The translations under genes were made by a program, and so were the position numbers. Positions 8,289-19,300 of a DNA stretch of 64,000 bases are shown piece after piece (within the stretch, counting starts at the first letter, position 1; the number at the start of each line of letters is the position of its first letter). This stretch comes from DATGZX01 sp035296965. Lineage in GTDB: Bacteria > Planctomycetota > Planctomycetia > Gemmatales > Gemmataceae. Under the pieces are notes generated by a model that was not told the DNA's origin, did not search any database, and saw only the letters and a list, made by a program, of their open reading frames with translations. The stretch covers positions 1 to 64,000 of the forward strand of contig DATGZX010000326.1 of the NCBI GenBank assembly GCA_035296965.1, read 5' to 3'.

Positions 8289-8346
8289 AAAAGGTGTCAG
8301 GATCCTTTTTCAGCAGGTCTGCTGAAAAAGGGTCCTGACACCTTTT
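8289..8346. repeat. 58-base hairpin repeat between adaptor and first RND gene
   Basis: Arms 8289-8315 and 8320-8346 (27 bases each, one mismatch, four-base loop) form a very stable hairpin. The core tgctgaaaaagggtcctgac resembles the terminal repeat of the MITE at 662-772. It lies 9 bases after the adaptor stop and 17 bases before the pump start. It could lower pump expression relative to the adaptor, or just be a repeat settled in the operon. Confidence 0.75.
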
Positions 8347-8363
8347 CGGGATCGCGGGGTGCC

Positions 8364-11300
8364 ATGTTCTCTCACTTCTTCATTGAGCGGCCGATCTTCG
8401 CGTCGGTGATGTCGATTGTCATCACCCTCGCGGGGGCCGTCGCCGCCTTCACCCTGCCCGTCGCCCAGTACCCGCAAATCACGCCGCCGAGCATCATCGT
8501 TCAGTGCACTTACCCCGGCGCCAACGCCCAGGTTGTGGCAGAGTCAGTCGCCGCACCCATCGAGCAGCAGGTCAACGGCGTCGAAGACATGATCTACATG
8601 GCTTCTCAATCGGCCAACGACGGCTCTTACACGCTCACGGTCACGTTCCGGCCCGGCGTCAACATGAATTTCGCCCAGGTATTGGTGCAAAACCGCGTGA
8701 ACCTGGCTCTGCCGCTGCTGCCCGGCGTCGTGAAGCAGGCTGGCGTAACGACGCGCAAACGCAACCCGGACATCCTGCTGATCGTCAGCCTGTATTCGCC
8801 CAACAACCGCTACCAGCAGCTTTACCTCAGTAATTACGCCACCATCCGCGTTACGGACGAGCTGAGGCGCGTCGATGGTGTCGGCGATGTCTTCAACTTC
8901 GGCCAGCAAGACTACAGCATGCGTATCTGGGTCGACCCGGACAAACTGGCGGAGATGAACCTGACTGCTGCCGACGTTGCCAGTGCGCTGCGCGAGCAGA
9001 ATATGCAAGTGGCCGCCGGCCATTTCGGTCAGCAGCCGGTGCCGGCAAGCCAGCCTTTCGAGTTCACGATCACCACCCTGGGCCGACTCACCGATCCCGA
9101 GGAGTTTGCCAACGTCGTGGTCCGGTCCACGAAGGACGGTAGGAAGGTCTTCATCAAGGACATCGGCCAGGTGGTGATGGGCGCCCGCAATCAGGACGTA
9201 ACTTGCAGAATTGACGGCCACCCTTGCACGAGCCTTGCCATCTTCCAGCTGCCGTATGCCAATGCCATCGCCACCGCCAACCGCGTCCGCGACAAGATGG
9301 AGGAGTTGAAGAAATCCTTCCCGGAAGATGTCGACTACGCCGTCGCCTACGACACGACACCGTTCGTCCAGGAGTCGATCAACGAGGTCTTCCGCACGCT
9401 GGGCGAGGCGATCGTGCTCGTGGCCATCGTGGTCCTGGTCTTCCTGCAAAACTGGCGCTCGACGCTGATTCCCTTGACGGCAGTGCCCGTGGCGATCATC
9501 GGCACGTTTGCGGCAATGGCAGCGATCGGCTTCAGCCTGAATAACTTGACCTTGTTTGGACTAGTTTTGGCGATCGGCATCGTCGTGGACGACGCCATCG
9601 TGGTCGTCGAGGCGGTCGAGCATCATATTGAAGAAGGCATGTCGCCGCGCAAGGCCGCCCACCAGGCCATGCGAGAAGTGTCCGGACCAGTCATCGCGGT
9701 GGCCCTCGTGCTGTCCGCCGTGTTCATACCGTGCGCCTTCATCAGCGGCATCACCGGTCAGTTCTTCCGCCAGTTTGCCCTGACGATTGCCGTCTCCACG
9801 ATCATCTCGGCGTTCAATTCCTTGACCCTGAGTCCGGCCCTGGCGGCCATTCTGCTGCAGCCACGCAACGCCAAAAAGGATCTGCTGGGCCGACTCCTCG
9901 ACTTTGGGCTAGGATGGTTTTTCCGGCTGTTCAACTGGGGATTCCGCCGCACCACGAACGGCTATACGCGCGTGGTCAGCCTGGCGCTCCGCGGCAGTGC
10001 GATCGTGCTGCTCCTCTATGGCGGCCTGCTCGCCCTGACGTTGGTGGGCTTCAACGGGCTGCCGCGGGGGTTGATGCCGAAACAGGCCCTGGGTTTCAAG
10101 ATTGGCTCTTTCGATCTGGCCAACGGGCTGCCGGTCGGCTACATCCCGAACCAGGACCAGGGCAAGCTCTATGTCGCGGTGCAGCTCCCCGACGCCGCTT
10201 CCTTGGAGCGGACTCAAAAGGTTGTTGATCACATTGAGCAATTACTGCATCAGACGCCGGGCATCGCTCATACCTTGGCTATCGCGGGGCAATCGTTCAC
10301 GCTGAGTGCCAACGGCTCCAACTTCGGCAACTTGTTCGTTTCCCTTGAAGAGTTCGACAAGCGCCGCGATCCGTCGCTCTCCAGTAACGCGATCCTCGCG
10401 CGCTTGCGGGAGAAGCTCGAAGTGGAAATCCCCGAAGCGAAATGTCAGCTCTTTGGTCCGCCGCCGGTGGCTGGCCTGGGTTCGGCCGGCGGGTTCAAGT
10501 TGATTGTCGAAGACCGTGGCGATGTTGGGCTCACGGAGCTGCAACGGCAGGTCGACCTGCTCATCGCGGCAAGCAAGCCCAACCCAAAGGATCCAGCCAC
10601 GCAAGGACCGGATGCGCCGCAGGCGAAAATTACCAGCTTGTTTTCGGTATTTCGCGCCAACACGCCGCAGCTGTATGTCGACCTCAACCGCGAGCAGTGC
10701 CAGACCATGGGGGTCAACCCCAACGACGTTTTCAACACGCTCCAGATTTATCTCGGCTCGCTCTACGTCAACGACTTCAACCGCTTCGGGCGCACCTGGC
10801 AAGTAGTGATCCAGTCGCGGGGAGAATTCCGCAACGATCCCGAGCGCATCAAGTTGCTCAAGGTGCGCAATTCCCAGGGTGACATGGTGCCGCTCGGAGC
10901 CGTCCTCACGATCCGCGAGGTTGGCGGCCCAATCCTCATCGGCCGCTACAACATGTACACGGCCGCCGCCGTCGTCGGCAGCACCCGGCCGGACATCAGT
11001 TCCGGTGAGGGCATCGACCTCATGGATCGCCTGTGCGAACAGGCTCTGTCGCCGTCGATGGGCCATGAGTGGAGCGAAATCAACTTCATTCAAATTGATG
11101 CCGCCAAAAGTCTCGCCAACAAAATGATCTTTCCACTGGCGGTGGCGTTCGTTTTCCTGGTGCTGGCGGCACAGTATGAAAGCTGGACCTTGCCGTTGGC
11201 GGTCATTCTCGTCGTGCCCATGTGCATTCTCGGCTCACTCACGGGCGTTGCCGCGACGCACGGCGACGTGAATATCTTCACGCAAATCGGTTTTGTCGTG

Positions 11301-12140
11301 CTGGTCGGCCTGGCGAGCAAAAACGCGATCCTTATCGTGGAGTTTGCCAAGCACCGGCACGAGGCCGGCTTGCCGCGACGCGAGGCGACCCTGGCAGCAT
11401 GCCGCCTCCGCCTTCGGCCGATCTTGATGACATCGTTTGCCTTCATCCTGGGTGTCGTGCCGCTTCTGATCGGAACCGGTGCCGGCGCCGAAATGCGGCG
11501 CACGCTGGGCACGGCGGTATTCAGCGGCATGCTCGGCGTGACGCTCTTCGGCATCTTTCTGACGCCGGTGTTCTTTTTTGTCATCGAATGGTTCAGTGAC
11601 AAATCAGCGGACTCGAAGCGCGCAAGCGTGCTCGGGCGCGTGGCACGCATCACCCTGGGCGTTGCCACCCTGGGCTTGGTGTGGGTGCCGCAGCTGGTGC
11701 GAGGCGGGCTACGCCGGCTCTTTGGCGATGGGCAGGTAATAATCTCCCCTCGCCCCCGCCTCGGGGGAGAGGGGTCGGGGGTGCGGGGGACGAACGATCC
11801 CCGGCCCAGGCCCCTCACCCCCGACCCCTCTCCCCGGAGTACGGGGGCGAGGGGAGAACATTTGGCGCCGCTTGCCCTACACGAAGCCGGGGAAACGCCC
11901 GAACTTCCGCCGCTGCCTGCCAATGGCGAGGCTCGGCCCAACGGTCACCGCATCGCCCGCGACGATGGCGCGCATGAACGCGACGGTCATGCAATAGTCG
12001 TCAAGGTTGACGATGTGAAACTCGACGGCTACAAGACGCAGCTCAACAGCGCTGCCGTCATCCCCAAGGGAGAAACGCACGCTGCCGGCGGCAATGGCGC
12101 CCGGCCGGCTGGCATCTCCGGGCCTGTGAAGCAGAAGTGA
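8364..12140 (+). CDS. RND multidrug efflux permease 1 (HAE1 type)
   Basis: The 1258-residue inner-membrane proton/drug antiporter begins with MFSHFFIERPIFASVMSIVI (TM1). The transmembrane-4 motif GIVVDDAIVVVEAVE carries the paired Asp (about residues 409-410), and the matching Lys is in GLASKNAILIVEF (about 986), so the proton relay is intact. Two large periplasmic loops sit between TM1-TM2 and TM7-TM8. After the last membrane segment there is a tail of about 150 residues. Its residues 1127-1165 come from a GC-rich palindromic repeat inserted in frame. AcrB-like proteins are about 1050 residues, so the extra length is this tail. The second pump gene starts 10 bases after its stop. Confidence 0.92.
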   Translation: MFSHFFIERPIFASVMSIVITLAGAVAAFTLPVAQYPQITPPSIIVQCTYPGANAQVVAESVAAPIEQQVNGVEDMIYMASQSANDGSYTLTVTFRPGVNMNFAQVLVQNRVNLALPLLPGVVKQAGVTTRKRNPDILLIVSLYSPNNRYQQLYLSNYATIRVTDELRRVDGVGDVFNFGQQDYSMRIWVDPDKLAEMNLTAADVASALREQNMQVAAGHFGQQPVPASQPFEFTITTLGRLTDPEEFANVVVRSTKDGRKVFIKDIGQVVMGARNQDVTCRIDGHPCTSLAIFQLPYANAIATANRVRDKMEELKKSFPEDVDYAVAYDTTPFVQESINEVFRTLGEAIVLVAIVVLVFLQNWRSTLIPLTAVPVAIIGTFAAMAAIGFSLNNLTLFGLVLAIGIVVDDAIVVVEAVEHHIEEGMSPRKAAHQAMREVSGPVIAVALVLSAVFIPCAFISGITGQFFRQFALTIAVSTIISAFNSLTLSPALAAILLQPRNAKKDLLGRLLDFGLGWFFRLFNWGFRRTTNGYTRVVSLALRGSAIVLLLYGGLLALTLVGFNGLPRGLMPKQALGFKIGSFDLANGLPVGYIPNQDQGKLYVAVQLPDAASLERTQKVVDHIEQLLHQTPGIAHTLAIAGQSFTLSANGSNFGNLFVSLEEFDKRRDPSLSSNAILARLREKLEVEIPEAKCQLFGPPPVAGLGSAGGFKLIVEDRGDVGLTELQRQVDLLIAASKPNPKDPATQGPDAPQAKITSLFSVFRANTPQLYVDLNREQCQTMGVNPNDVFNTLQIYLGSLYVNDFNRFGRTWQVVIQSRGEFRNDPERIKLLKVRNSQGDMVPLGAVLTIREVGGPILIGRYNMYTAAAVVGSTRPDISSGEGIDLMDRLCEQALSPSMGHEWSEINFIQIDAAKSLANKMIFPLAVAFVFLVLAAQYESWTLPLAVILVVPMCILGSLTGVAATHGDVNIFTQIGFVVLVGLASKNAILIVEFAKHRHEAGLPRREATLAACRLRLRPILMTSFAFILGVVPLLIGTGAGAEMRRTLGTAVFSGMLGVTLFGIFLTPVFFFVIEWFSDKSADSKRASVLGRVARITLGVATLGLVWVPQLVRGGLRRLFGDGQVIISPRPRLGGEGSGVRGTNDPRPRPLTPDPSPRSTGARGEHLAPLALHEAGETPELPPLPANGEARPNGHRIARDDGAHERDGHAIVVKVDDVKLDGYKTQLNSAAVIPKGETHAAGGNGARPAGISGPVKQK
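11743..11857. repeat. GC-rich palindromic repeat, copy C, inside RND gene 1
   Basis: This 115-base element has perfect 16-base terminal inverted repeats (tctcccctcgcccccg / cgggggcgaggggaga). Internal facing tracts include gggtcgggggtgcggggg and cccctcacccccgacccc. It is translated as part of the hydrophilic C-terminal tail (residues about 1127-1165), where insertion is tolerated. Same family as copies A and B. Confidence 0.8.
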
Positions 12141-12150
12141 GGCGATATCC

Positions 12151-15100
12151 GTGTTTTCGCGTTTTTTCATCAACCGGCCTATTTTCGCCTCCGTGCTCTC
12201 CATCGTCATCGTATTGGCCGGCAGCGTCGCGCTCTTCACGCTCCCCGTTGCCCAGTACCCGGAAATCGCGCCGCCCACCGTGGAAGTGTCCGCCGTCTAC
12301 CCCGGCGCCAACGCGCAGGTGGTTGCAGATACGGTCGCTGCCCCGATCGAGCAACAGGTGAACGGGGTCGAGGGCATGATGTACATGTCCTCCCAGTGCA
12401 CCAACGACGGCAACTATACGCTCACGGTCACGTTCAAACCCGGCTCCGACCTGAACATCTCGCAGGTGCTGGTGCAGAACCGCGAATCGCTCGCCGAACC
12501 GGTCTTACCCGACCTGGTGAAGCGGCGCGGCATCTCCGTCAAGAAGAAGTCGCCCAACGTGCTCATGATCGTCAACCTCTTCTCGAAAGATGAGAGCCGC
12601 TCCAACCTCGATTTGAGCAATTACGCCACCATCCAGATTCGGGACGAGTTATCGCGGCTACCCGGCGTGGGCGATATCAGCTACCTCGGCCAGCGTGATT
12701 ACAGCATGCGCTTGTGGCTCGATCCCCAGAAACTGGCAGCCTACAATCTCAATGCGCAGGACGTGATCAACGCCGTCCAGGAACAGAACATTCAGGTGGC
12801 GGCCGGCCAGATCGGGCAGCCGCCGACGCCGCCAGGGCAGGTGTCGCAGTACATCATCACCACGCTCGGCCGGCTGGAGAACACCGACCAGTTCGCCAAC
12901 ATCATCATCAAGACCAACAATAGCTCCCTGGTCTATCTCAGGGACGTGGCCAACATCGAGTTGGGCGCCCTGTCTTACGACCAAACCTGCACGCTCGACG
13001 GCAAACCTTCCGTGGCCCTTTCCGTGTACCAGCTTCCCGGGTCCAACGCCCTGCAGGTCGCCAGCCGCGTCAAGGAGCGGATGAAACAGCTGAAGGATCG
13101 CTTCCCGCCCGGCATCGACTACGCCATCGTCTACGACACCACGCCGTTCATCAACGAGTCGATCAGCGAGGTCTTCGAGACCTTGTTCGATGCCGTCGTC
13201 CTCGTTGCCGTGGTCGTGCTGGTGTTCCTGCAGAATTGGCGGTCGTCGCTGATCCCGCTCATCGCCGTGCCCGTGGCCGTCATCGGCACGTTCGCCGTGA
13301 TGGCGGCCATGGGCTTCAGTCTCAACAACCTGACGCTGTTCGGACTGGTGTTGGCCATCGGCATCGTCGTGGACGACGCCATCGTCGTCGTGGAGGCGGT
13401 GGAGCACCACATCGAGCATGGCATGGACCCCCGCGAGGCGACGCTGCGCGCCATGGAACAGGTGTCGGGCCCAGTGCTGGCGATCGGCCTGGTGCTGGCC
13501 GCCGTGTTCGTGCCCTGTGCATTCATCAGCGGCATCACCGGCCAGTTTTTCCGCCAGTTTGCACTGACGATTGCCGTTTCAACCCTGATCTCGGCGTTCA
13601 ATTCGTTGACGCTCAGCCCAGCACTGTCGGCACTGCTGCTGCGCCGGCGCATCAAAGGGCACTTCGAGGCACTGCCGTGGTTCGCCTATCCACCCATGGG
13701 AGCATGGCTGGGCCACAAGCTTGGTTTGCATTGGGCGGCACCCGGACTGGCTCAGATGAACTTGGACCTGTCGCCCGAGATGATGAACGCCCTGCGTTTG
13801 TGGGGGCCCATTGTGGGCGGCGCACTCATCGCGACCTGTGTGGGTCTGATTTTCGGAAAGCTGCTCAACTTCTTGCTTGGCTGGGCGTTTCGCCTCTTTA
13901 ACCAGGGCTTCGACCTGTCGATCAACGCCCACACGCGGGCCGTTTCAGGACTGCTGCGGGTCAGCCTTGTGGTAGTCGCGATCTACGGCGGCCTGTTGGT
14001 CATGACCTGGTGGGGCTTCACGCACACGCCAACCGGCTTCATTCCGCAGCAGGACAAGGGCTATCTGCTCGTCAACATCCAGTTGCCGGATGCTGCCTCG
14101 GTGGCACGCACGAAGGACGTCGTCGAGCGCATCGAGGGCATCGCCCGGGACACCCCCGGCGTCAGGCACACGGTCGCCATCTCCGGCCAGTCGATCTTGC
14201 TCAATGCCAACGCCTCCAACTTTGGCGCTCTCTATCTGATGCTCGACGAGTTCGACCAGCGCAGCGGACGCGAGCTTTCCGGCGACGCCATTGCCGCCAA
14301 GTTGCAAGAACGATTCCAGAAGGAGGTACCGGAGGCGATTGTGAATATCTTTGGCGCGGCCCCGGTGGAAGGCCTGGGCACGGCCGGCGGCTTCAAGATT
14401 ATCGTTCAAGATACGGGGGACACCGGTCTGGCGGCGCTTCAGGAAACCGCCGACAAGATCGTCGTCGCCGGAGAGAAGGACCCGCACCTGGAAGGATTGT
14501 TCACCAGCTTCCGGGCAGATACGCCGTGGCTGGAGTTGGTCATCGACCGCGCCCAGGCCAAGGACCGGGGCATCTCGATTGACGACGTGCGCACCACATT
14601 AGAGTCCACCCTCGGGCCCTACTACATCAACGACTTCAACCGCTTTGGCCGGACCTGGCAGGTGAACGTGCAGGCGAAGGATATGTTCCGCCAATCGCCG
14701 GAAGCCATCAAGCTTCTCGAGGTGCGCAACAACCAGAACATCCCCGTGCCGCTGTCTGCGTTCGCCACGGTGCGTACCGTGAGTGGCCCAGTGCTGGTGA
14801 TGCGCTACAACATGTACTCGGCCGCAGCCATCCACGCCGATCCCGGCCCGGACACCAGTTCCGGCCAGGCCATCGCCGCGCTGGAAGAGGTAGCTAATGA
14901 GGAATTGCCCACAACGATGCGGACTGAATGGACGGAGCTAGCTCTTCTGCAGCTTCAGACCGGGAACACCGCCATGTGGGTCTTCCTGTTGGCTGTCGCT
15001 CTGGTCTTCCTGGTGCTCGCGGCGCAGTACGAGAGTTGGGCGCTGCCGTTGGCGGTGATCCTTGTCGTGCCGATGTGTCTACTCTGCTCGATCACAGGAG

Positions 15101-15735
15101 TGGTGCTGGCAAGAATGGACGTGAACATCTTCACCCAGATCGGCTTCCTCGTGCTTGTCGGCCTTGCGTGCAAGAACGCTATCCTCATTGTGGAATTTGC
15201 CAAGGCCCAGCGCGAATCGGGAATGCCTCGTTACGAGTCGACGCTGGCTGCCTGCCGGTTGCGTTTGCGGCCAATCATCATGACCTCGTTTGCCTTCATC
15301 CTCGGCGTCGTGCCGTTGATGCTCTCGGAAGGCGCCGGCGCGGAAATGCGGCACACGCTGGGCACGGCCGTCTTCAGCGGCATGCTCGGTGTAACGCTCT
15401 TTGGTATCTTCCTGACTCCCGTGTTCTATTATGTCATCCAGTGGTTCGCTGACCGACGGGCGTTGGCCATGGCCAGCCCGGAGGACGGCACCTTGCCGGC
15501 GAGCGAGGTTTTCCTGACACACGTTGCCGTGGACGATGGCCACGGCGGCCACGATGGTGCGTTGCTGAAGCACGGCGTCGGTCATGCGGACGCCCCCCAG
15601 CCCGGCCCTGACTCCATGGAGGAGGTCGAAGCCGCACTGAAAGCTTTGCGAAGTGCCCGCGATCCGGCGGAGCGGCGCAAAGCCATGGAGACGTTGGACC
15701 GCGCCACAATGAAGCTCAGAGATCAGTTCCCTTGA
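12151..15735 (+). CDS. RND multidrug efflux permease 2 (HAE1 type)
   Basis: This 1194-residue pump is a paralogue of the preceding gene, with near-identical TM1, TM4 (GIVVDDAIVVVEAVEHH) and TM10 (GLACKNAILIVEFAK) segments; all proton-relay residues are present. It has an extra stretch of about 100 residues before TM7 (around residues 500-590), including a hydrophobic segment GPIVGGALIATCVGLIFG that copy 1 lacks. The GTG start has tgagg overlapping the previous stop, which suggests translational coupling. Two tandem pumps with one adaptor recall MdtBC, so a mixed trimer is possible. No outer-membrane factor (TolC type) gene follows. Confidence 0.92.
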   Translation: MFSRFFINRPIFASVLSIVIVLAGSVALFTLPVAQYPEIAPPTVEVSAVYPGANAQVVADTVAAPIEQQVNGVEGMMYMSSQCTNDGNYTLTVTFKPGSDLNISQVLVQNRESLAEPVLPDLVKRRGISVKKKSPNVLMIVNLFSKDESRSNLDLSNYATIQIRDELSRLPGVGDISYLGQRDYSMRLWLDPQKLAAYNLNAQDVINAVQEQNIQVAAGQIGQPPTPPGQVSQYIITTLGRLENTDQFANIIIKTNNSSLVYLRDVANIELGALSYDQTCTLDGKPSVALSVYQLPGSNALQVASRVKERMKQLKDRFPPGIDYAIVYDTTPFINESISEVFETLFDAVVLVAVVVLVFLQNWRSSLIPLIAVPVAVIGTFAVMAAMGFSLNNLTLFGLVLAIGIVVDDAIVVVEAVEHHIEHGMDPREATLRAMEQVSGPVLAIGLVLAAVFVPCAFISGITGQFFRQFALTIAVSTLISAFNSLTLSPALSALLLRRRIKGHFEALPWFAYPPMGAWLGHKLGLHWAAPGLAQMNLDLSPEMMNALRLWGPIVGGALIATCVGLIFGKLLNFLLGWAFRLFNQGFDLSINAHTRAVSGLLRVSLVVVAIYGGLLVMTWWGFTHTPTGFIPQQDKGYLLVNIQLPDAASVARTKDVVERIEGIARDTPGVRHTVAISGQSILLNANASNFGALYLMLDEFDQRSGRELSGDAIAAKLQERFQKEVPEAIVNIFGAAPVEGLGTAGGFKIIVQDTGDTGLAALQETADKIVVAGEKDPHLEGLFTSFRADTPWLELVIDRAQAKDRGISIDDVRTTLESTLGPYYINDFNRFGRTWQVNVQAKDMFRQSPEAIKLLEVRNNQNIPVPLSAFATVRTVSGPVLVMRYNMYSAAAIHADPGPDTSSGQAIAALEEVANEELPTTMRTEWTELALLQLQTGNTAMWVFLLAVALVFLVLAAQYESWALPLAVILVVPMCLLCSITGVVLARMDVNIFTQIGFLVLVGLACKNAILIVEFAKAQRESGMPRYESTLAACRLRLRPIIMTSFAFILGVVPLMLSEGAGAEMRHTLGTAVFSGMLGVTLFGIFLTPVFYYVIQWFADRRALAMASPEDGTLPASEVFLTHVAVDDGHGGHDGALLKHGVGHADAPQPGPDSMEEVEAALKALRSARDPAERRKAMETLDRATMKLRDQFP

Positions 15736-15798
15736 GTCGGCAAGCTGAGGAGCAGGGTCCTTCTCGCGACATCGCTCATGGTTTCCCCACCTCCAAGC

Positions 15799-15845
15799 GG
15801 GGTGGAGAGGCGCCGTGGCACCGGTTATGAGCGCCTCTCCACCCC
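15799..15845 (+). terminator. Stem-loop after the efflux operon
   Basis: Perfect 15-base arms (ggggtggagaggcgc / gcgcctctccacccc) with a 17-base loop lie 63 bases after the last stop. No strong T-run follows, so it may act as an mRNA-stabilising hairpin or a weak terminator. Confidence 0.5.
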
Positions 15846-16335
15846 TTCATCTCCAGGCACTAGTTCACCACGCAGGGCGTCACTTAGCACCTTACCCACT
15901 TGGGCGCGCTCTGCCGATATTGCATCCGGGCACCCGGCAGGCTGTCCGCAGTCTTGCCGGAAGCGGCATGCGTTCCGCTCCAGCGTGACTAAACATCACG
16001 GCATGCCAATCTAGAAGGGGCGGGGTCTGGTTGCGGGCGGATGTCCGTCCGTGCCACGCGGAGCCGCAAACATTCGTTGTCGTTGGAGCAATCGCGTTAA
16101 TCGGCGTCATTCCCACAATCGATAGCCTTTTTGAAGCTTTCCTGCGTTTTCTTAGCAAGAAATATTCATTTTTCACGACTGCTTGGCCATACTTTTTTTC
16201 GTAGCACGCAGGACCATTACAGCTTTCCCGAATTGAAGCTGAAACTTGCTCAATGAAGACGGCCCCGAGTGGGGTCACTACCGAAGGTCCGCGCCGTGTC
16301 GCAGTGATTGTTCTTTCTTTGGCGAGGATTCACCT
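15846..16335. other. Intergenic region before the giant surface protein, 490 bases
   Basis: The 3' part is AT-rich (about 16100-16210) and presumably holds the promoter of the large gene. I saw no supported promoter boxes or gene. Confidence 0.4.
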
Positions 16336-19300
16336 ATGTGGCTGATTCGGGTTCGTCGCGCCTGGTTTGGCTCCCGCAAGAGTTTCCCCATCGTCAATCC
16401 GTCCCGGCGCGAGGCCAAGGCCGTGCGCCCGTCGCTGGAATTCCTCGAAGATCGCGTCACGCCGTCCATCATCCAGGTCACCACCGTTTCCGATGCCCTC
16501 ATGCACAGTGGAACGTCTTTGCGCGATGCCATTGCCCAGGCCAATACGGACGCCGGCAACGGTACTTCGGATACGATCGAATTTTCAGGCTTGAACCCAG
16601 GTGCCGTTATCACCCTGGCGCAGGGCGCCGTCGAACTGAGTGGTACAGATGGGTCCACCGTCGTCCCCATTGACATTGTGGGCGGCAAGCAGGTAACCGT
16701 CAGCGGCAACAATGCTAGCCTCGTCTTCCAGATCGACACGGGGGTTAACGCGCTTCTCAGCGGACTCACGATCACGGGGGCGTCGGGCACCATAGGCGGT
16801 GGCATCGACAACCTGGGCACCTTGACCGTGAGCGGCTCCACCCTGTCTGGAAACACCGCGGCCCTTGGCGGCGGCATCTACAACGACGGCTCCTTGACGG
16901 TGAGCAACAGCACGCTCAACGACAACACCGGGACACTTGGCGGCGGCATCTACAACAACGGCCCCTTGACGGTGAGCAACAGCACATTCAGCGGCAACTC
17001 CGCGGCCCTTGGCGGCGGCATCTACAACCTTGCAGGCTTGACGGTCAGCGCCTCAACACTCTCCACCAACACCGCGGACGATCTTGGCGGCGCCATTGAC
17101 AATCAGGGTACGACGACGGTCAGCGATTCCCTCGTTACCGCCAATTCGGCCTTCCAGGGCGGCGGCATCTACAACAAGGGCACCTCCACCGTTGCCGACT
17201 CCACCCTGTCGGCCAACTCCGCCAACATGGGCGGAGCTATTTTCAACAAGACAACCCTGGTTTTGAGCGACGATACCGTTACCAGCAACACCGCCGATGC
17301 TACCGGCGGCGGTATTTACAGCCTGGACACGCTGACTCTCGAGAGCACGATCGTCGCCGGCAACACCGCGACCGGATCCGACGCTGACGTGTTCAGCACC
17401 GTCGCGGGCAGCGACAACCTGGTTGGCAGCAGCGCCGGCCTTTCCGGCATCAGCAACGACAACAACGGCAATATCGTCGGCGTGGAACCCGACCTGACCG
17501 CTCTCGGCAACTACGGCGGCCCCACCCAGACCTACGCCCTTCAGTCCGGCAGCCCCGCTCTCAACGCCGGCGGCTCCATCACGACCCTGACCAGCGCCAT
17601 CAGCTCTTCCGATACGACCTTGTCGGTCGCCGACGCCGGCGCCATTGCCAGCACGCCCGGCTCCTATGTCATCATGATCGGCAGCGAGCAGATGCTCGTC
17701 ACCGCTGTCGACCTGACAAACAACACCGTCACCGTGGAACGCGGCTACAACAATACCAGTGCCGGCGCCGACAGCGCGGGCGCCGCCGTTTTCTTCGCCA
17801 AAGACCAGCGCGGCCTGGCGCGGGTTGTCGATGGGGCCGCCGATATTGGCGCCTTCCAGACCCAGTCTGCCTTGACCGTCACTACCAACGCCGATCCAGG
17901 CGGCATTTTTGGCGACCTGTCCCTGCGCGAAGCGATCAACCTGGCCAACAATCTCACGGGCGGCGCCTCCATCATTTTTGCTTCGAGCCTTGAAGGCGCC
18001 ACCGTCACACTGACCCAGGGGAAACTCGAGCTGACGAACACCAGCGGCGCGGTGAGCATTTCGGGCTACGGCTATAATTATCTCAATGCCAACAACGCAA
18101 GCTCGGTCTTTCAGATCGATAGCGGCGTGCAAGCCTCCCTGTCTGCGTTCGAAATCGAAAACGGTTCCGCCACCATGGGAGGCGGCATCCTCAACAGCGG
18201 CACCCTGACTCTGGAAGACGTCGAGCTCATCGACAACTCCGCAACTAACGGCGGCGGCATCGCCAACACCGGCACCCTGACCGTCAACTACAGCTTTTTC
18301 AGCAGCAACACCGCGAACTCCGACGGCGGTGCGATATACAACAACGGGGGCACGCTGACTCTGTCGAATACGACCCTCGGCGACAACTCCGCCGCGGACG
18401 GGGCCGCCCTCAGCAACAGCGGCACGGCGACTATCGCCACGGCAAACGTTACGAACAACACGGCAACGACGGTCAACGGCGGCGCTGTGGATAATAGTGG
18501 CGCCTTGACCGTGGATGAATCAACTCTGAGCGGCAATTCAGCCAACTCCCTTGGCGGCGCACTCTACAACAGCGGCACCACCACCCTCATCGACAGCACG
18601 CTCAGCGACAACAATGCCGAGCAGGGCGGCGGCGTCTACAACGTCGGCATTCTGTATGTGACCAGTTCGACCATCAGCGGAAATACGGCGGATTCGAGCG
18701 GCGGGGGCATCCGCACCATCGGCGGCCACACCGTTACTCTCCAGAGCACCATCGTAAGCGACAACACGGCGTCTGTCTTCGGCCCAGATTTCTACGGCCA
18801 GGCGAGCGGCAGCAATAACTTGATCGGCACCACCGATGCCAGCTTCTCCGGGCTCAGCAACGGCGAAAACGGCAATATCATCGGCACGGATCCTGAGCTC
18901 ACGCCGCTGAACAACTATGGAGGGCCCACCCAGACGTTCGCTCTCTTGCCAACCAGTTCCGCCGTGGCCGCCGGCGGCCCAGCCACCACGCTCACGGACG
19001 CAATTGGCACGACGGACACTGTGCTCCAAGTGGGTAACGTGCTGACCCTGACCAGCACCGATAGCCAGTTCGAGATTCAGATCGACGGCGAGATAATGAC
19101 CGTGACCGCCGTTGACTTCGCCGACAATACCCTCACAGTGGACCGAGGGGACGGGGACAGCACCCCGGCCGCTCACAGCGCGGGCGCCGGCGTCGGCCTT
19201 GTCACCGACCAGCGCGGCCTCGACCGCGTTGTCAACGGCCTCCAGGATATCGGCGCCTTTCAGACACAGACCGATCCGTACCTGGTCACCACACCGGCTG

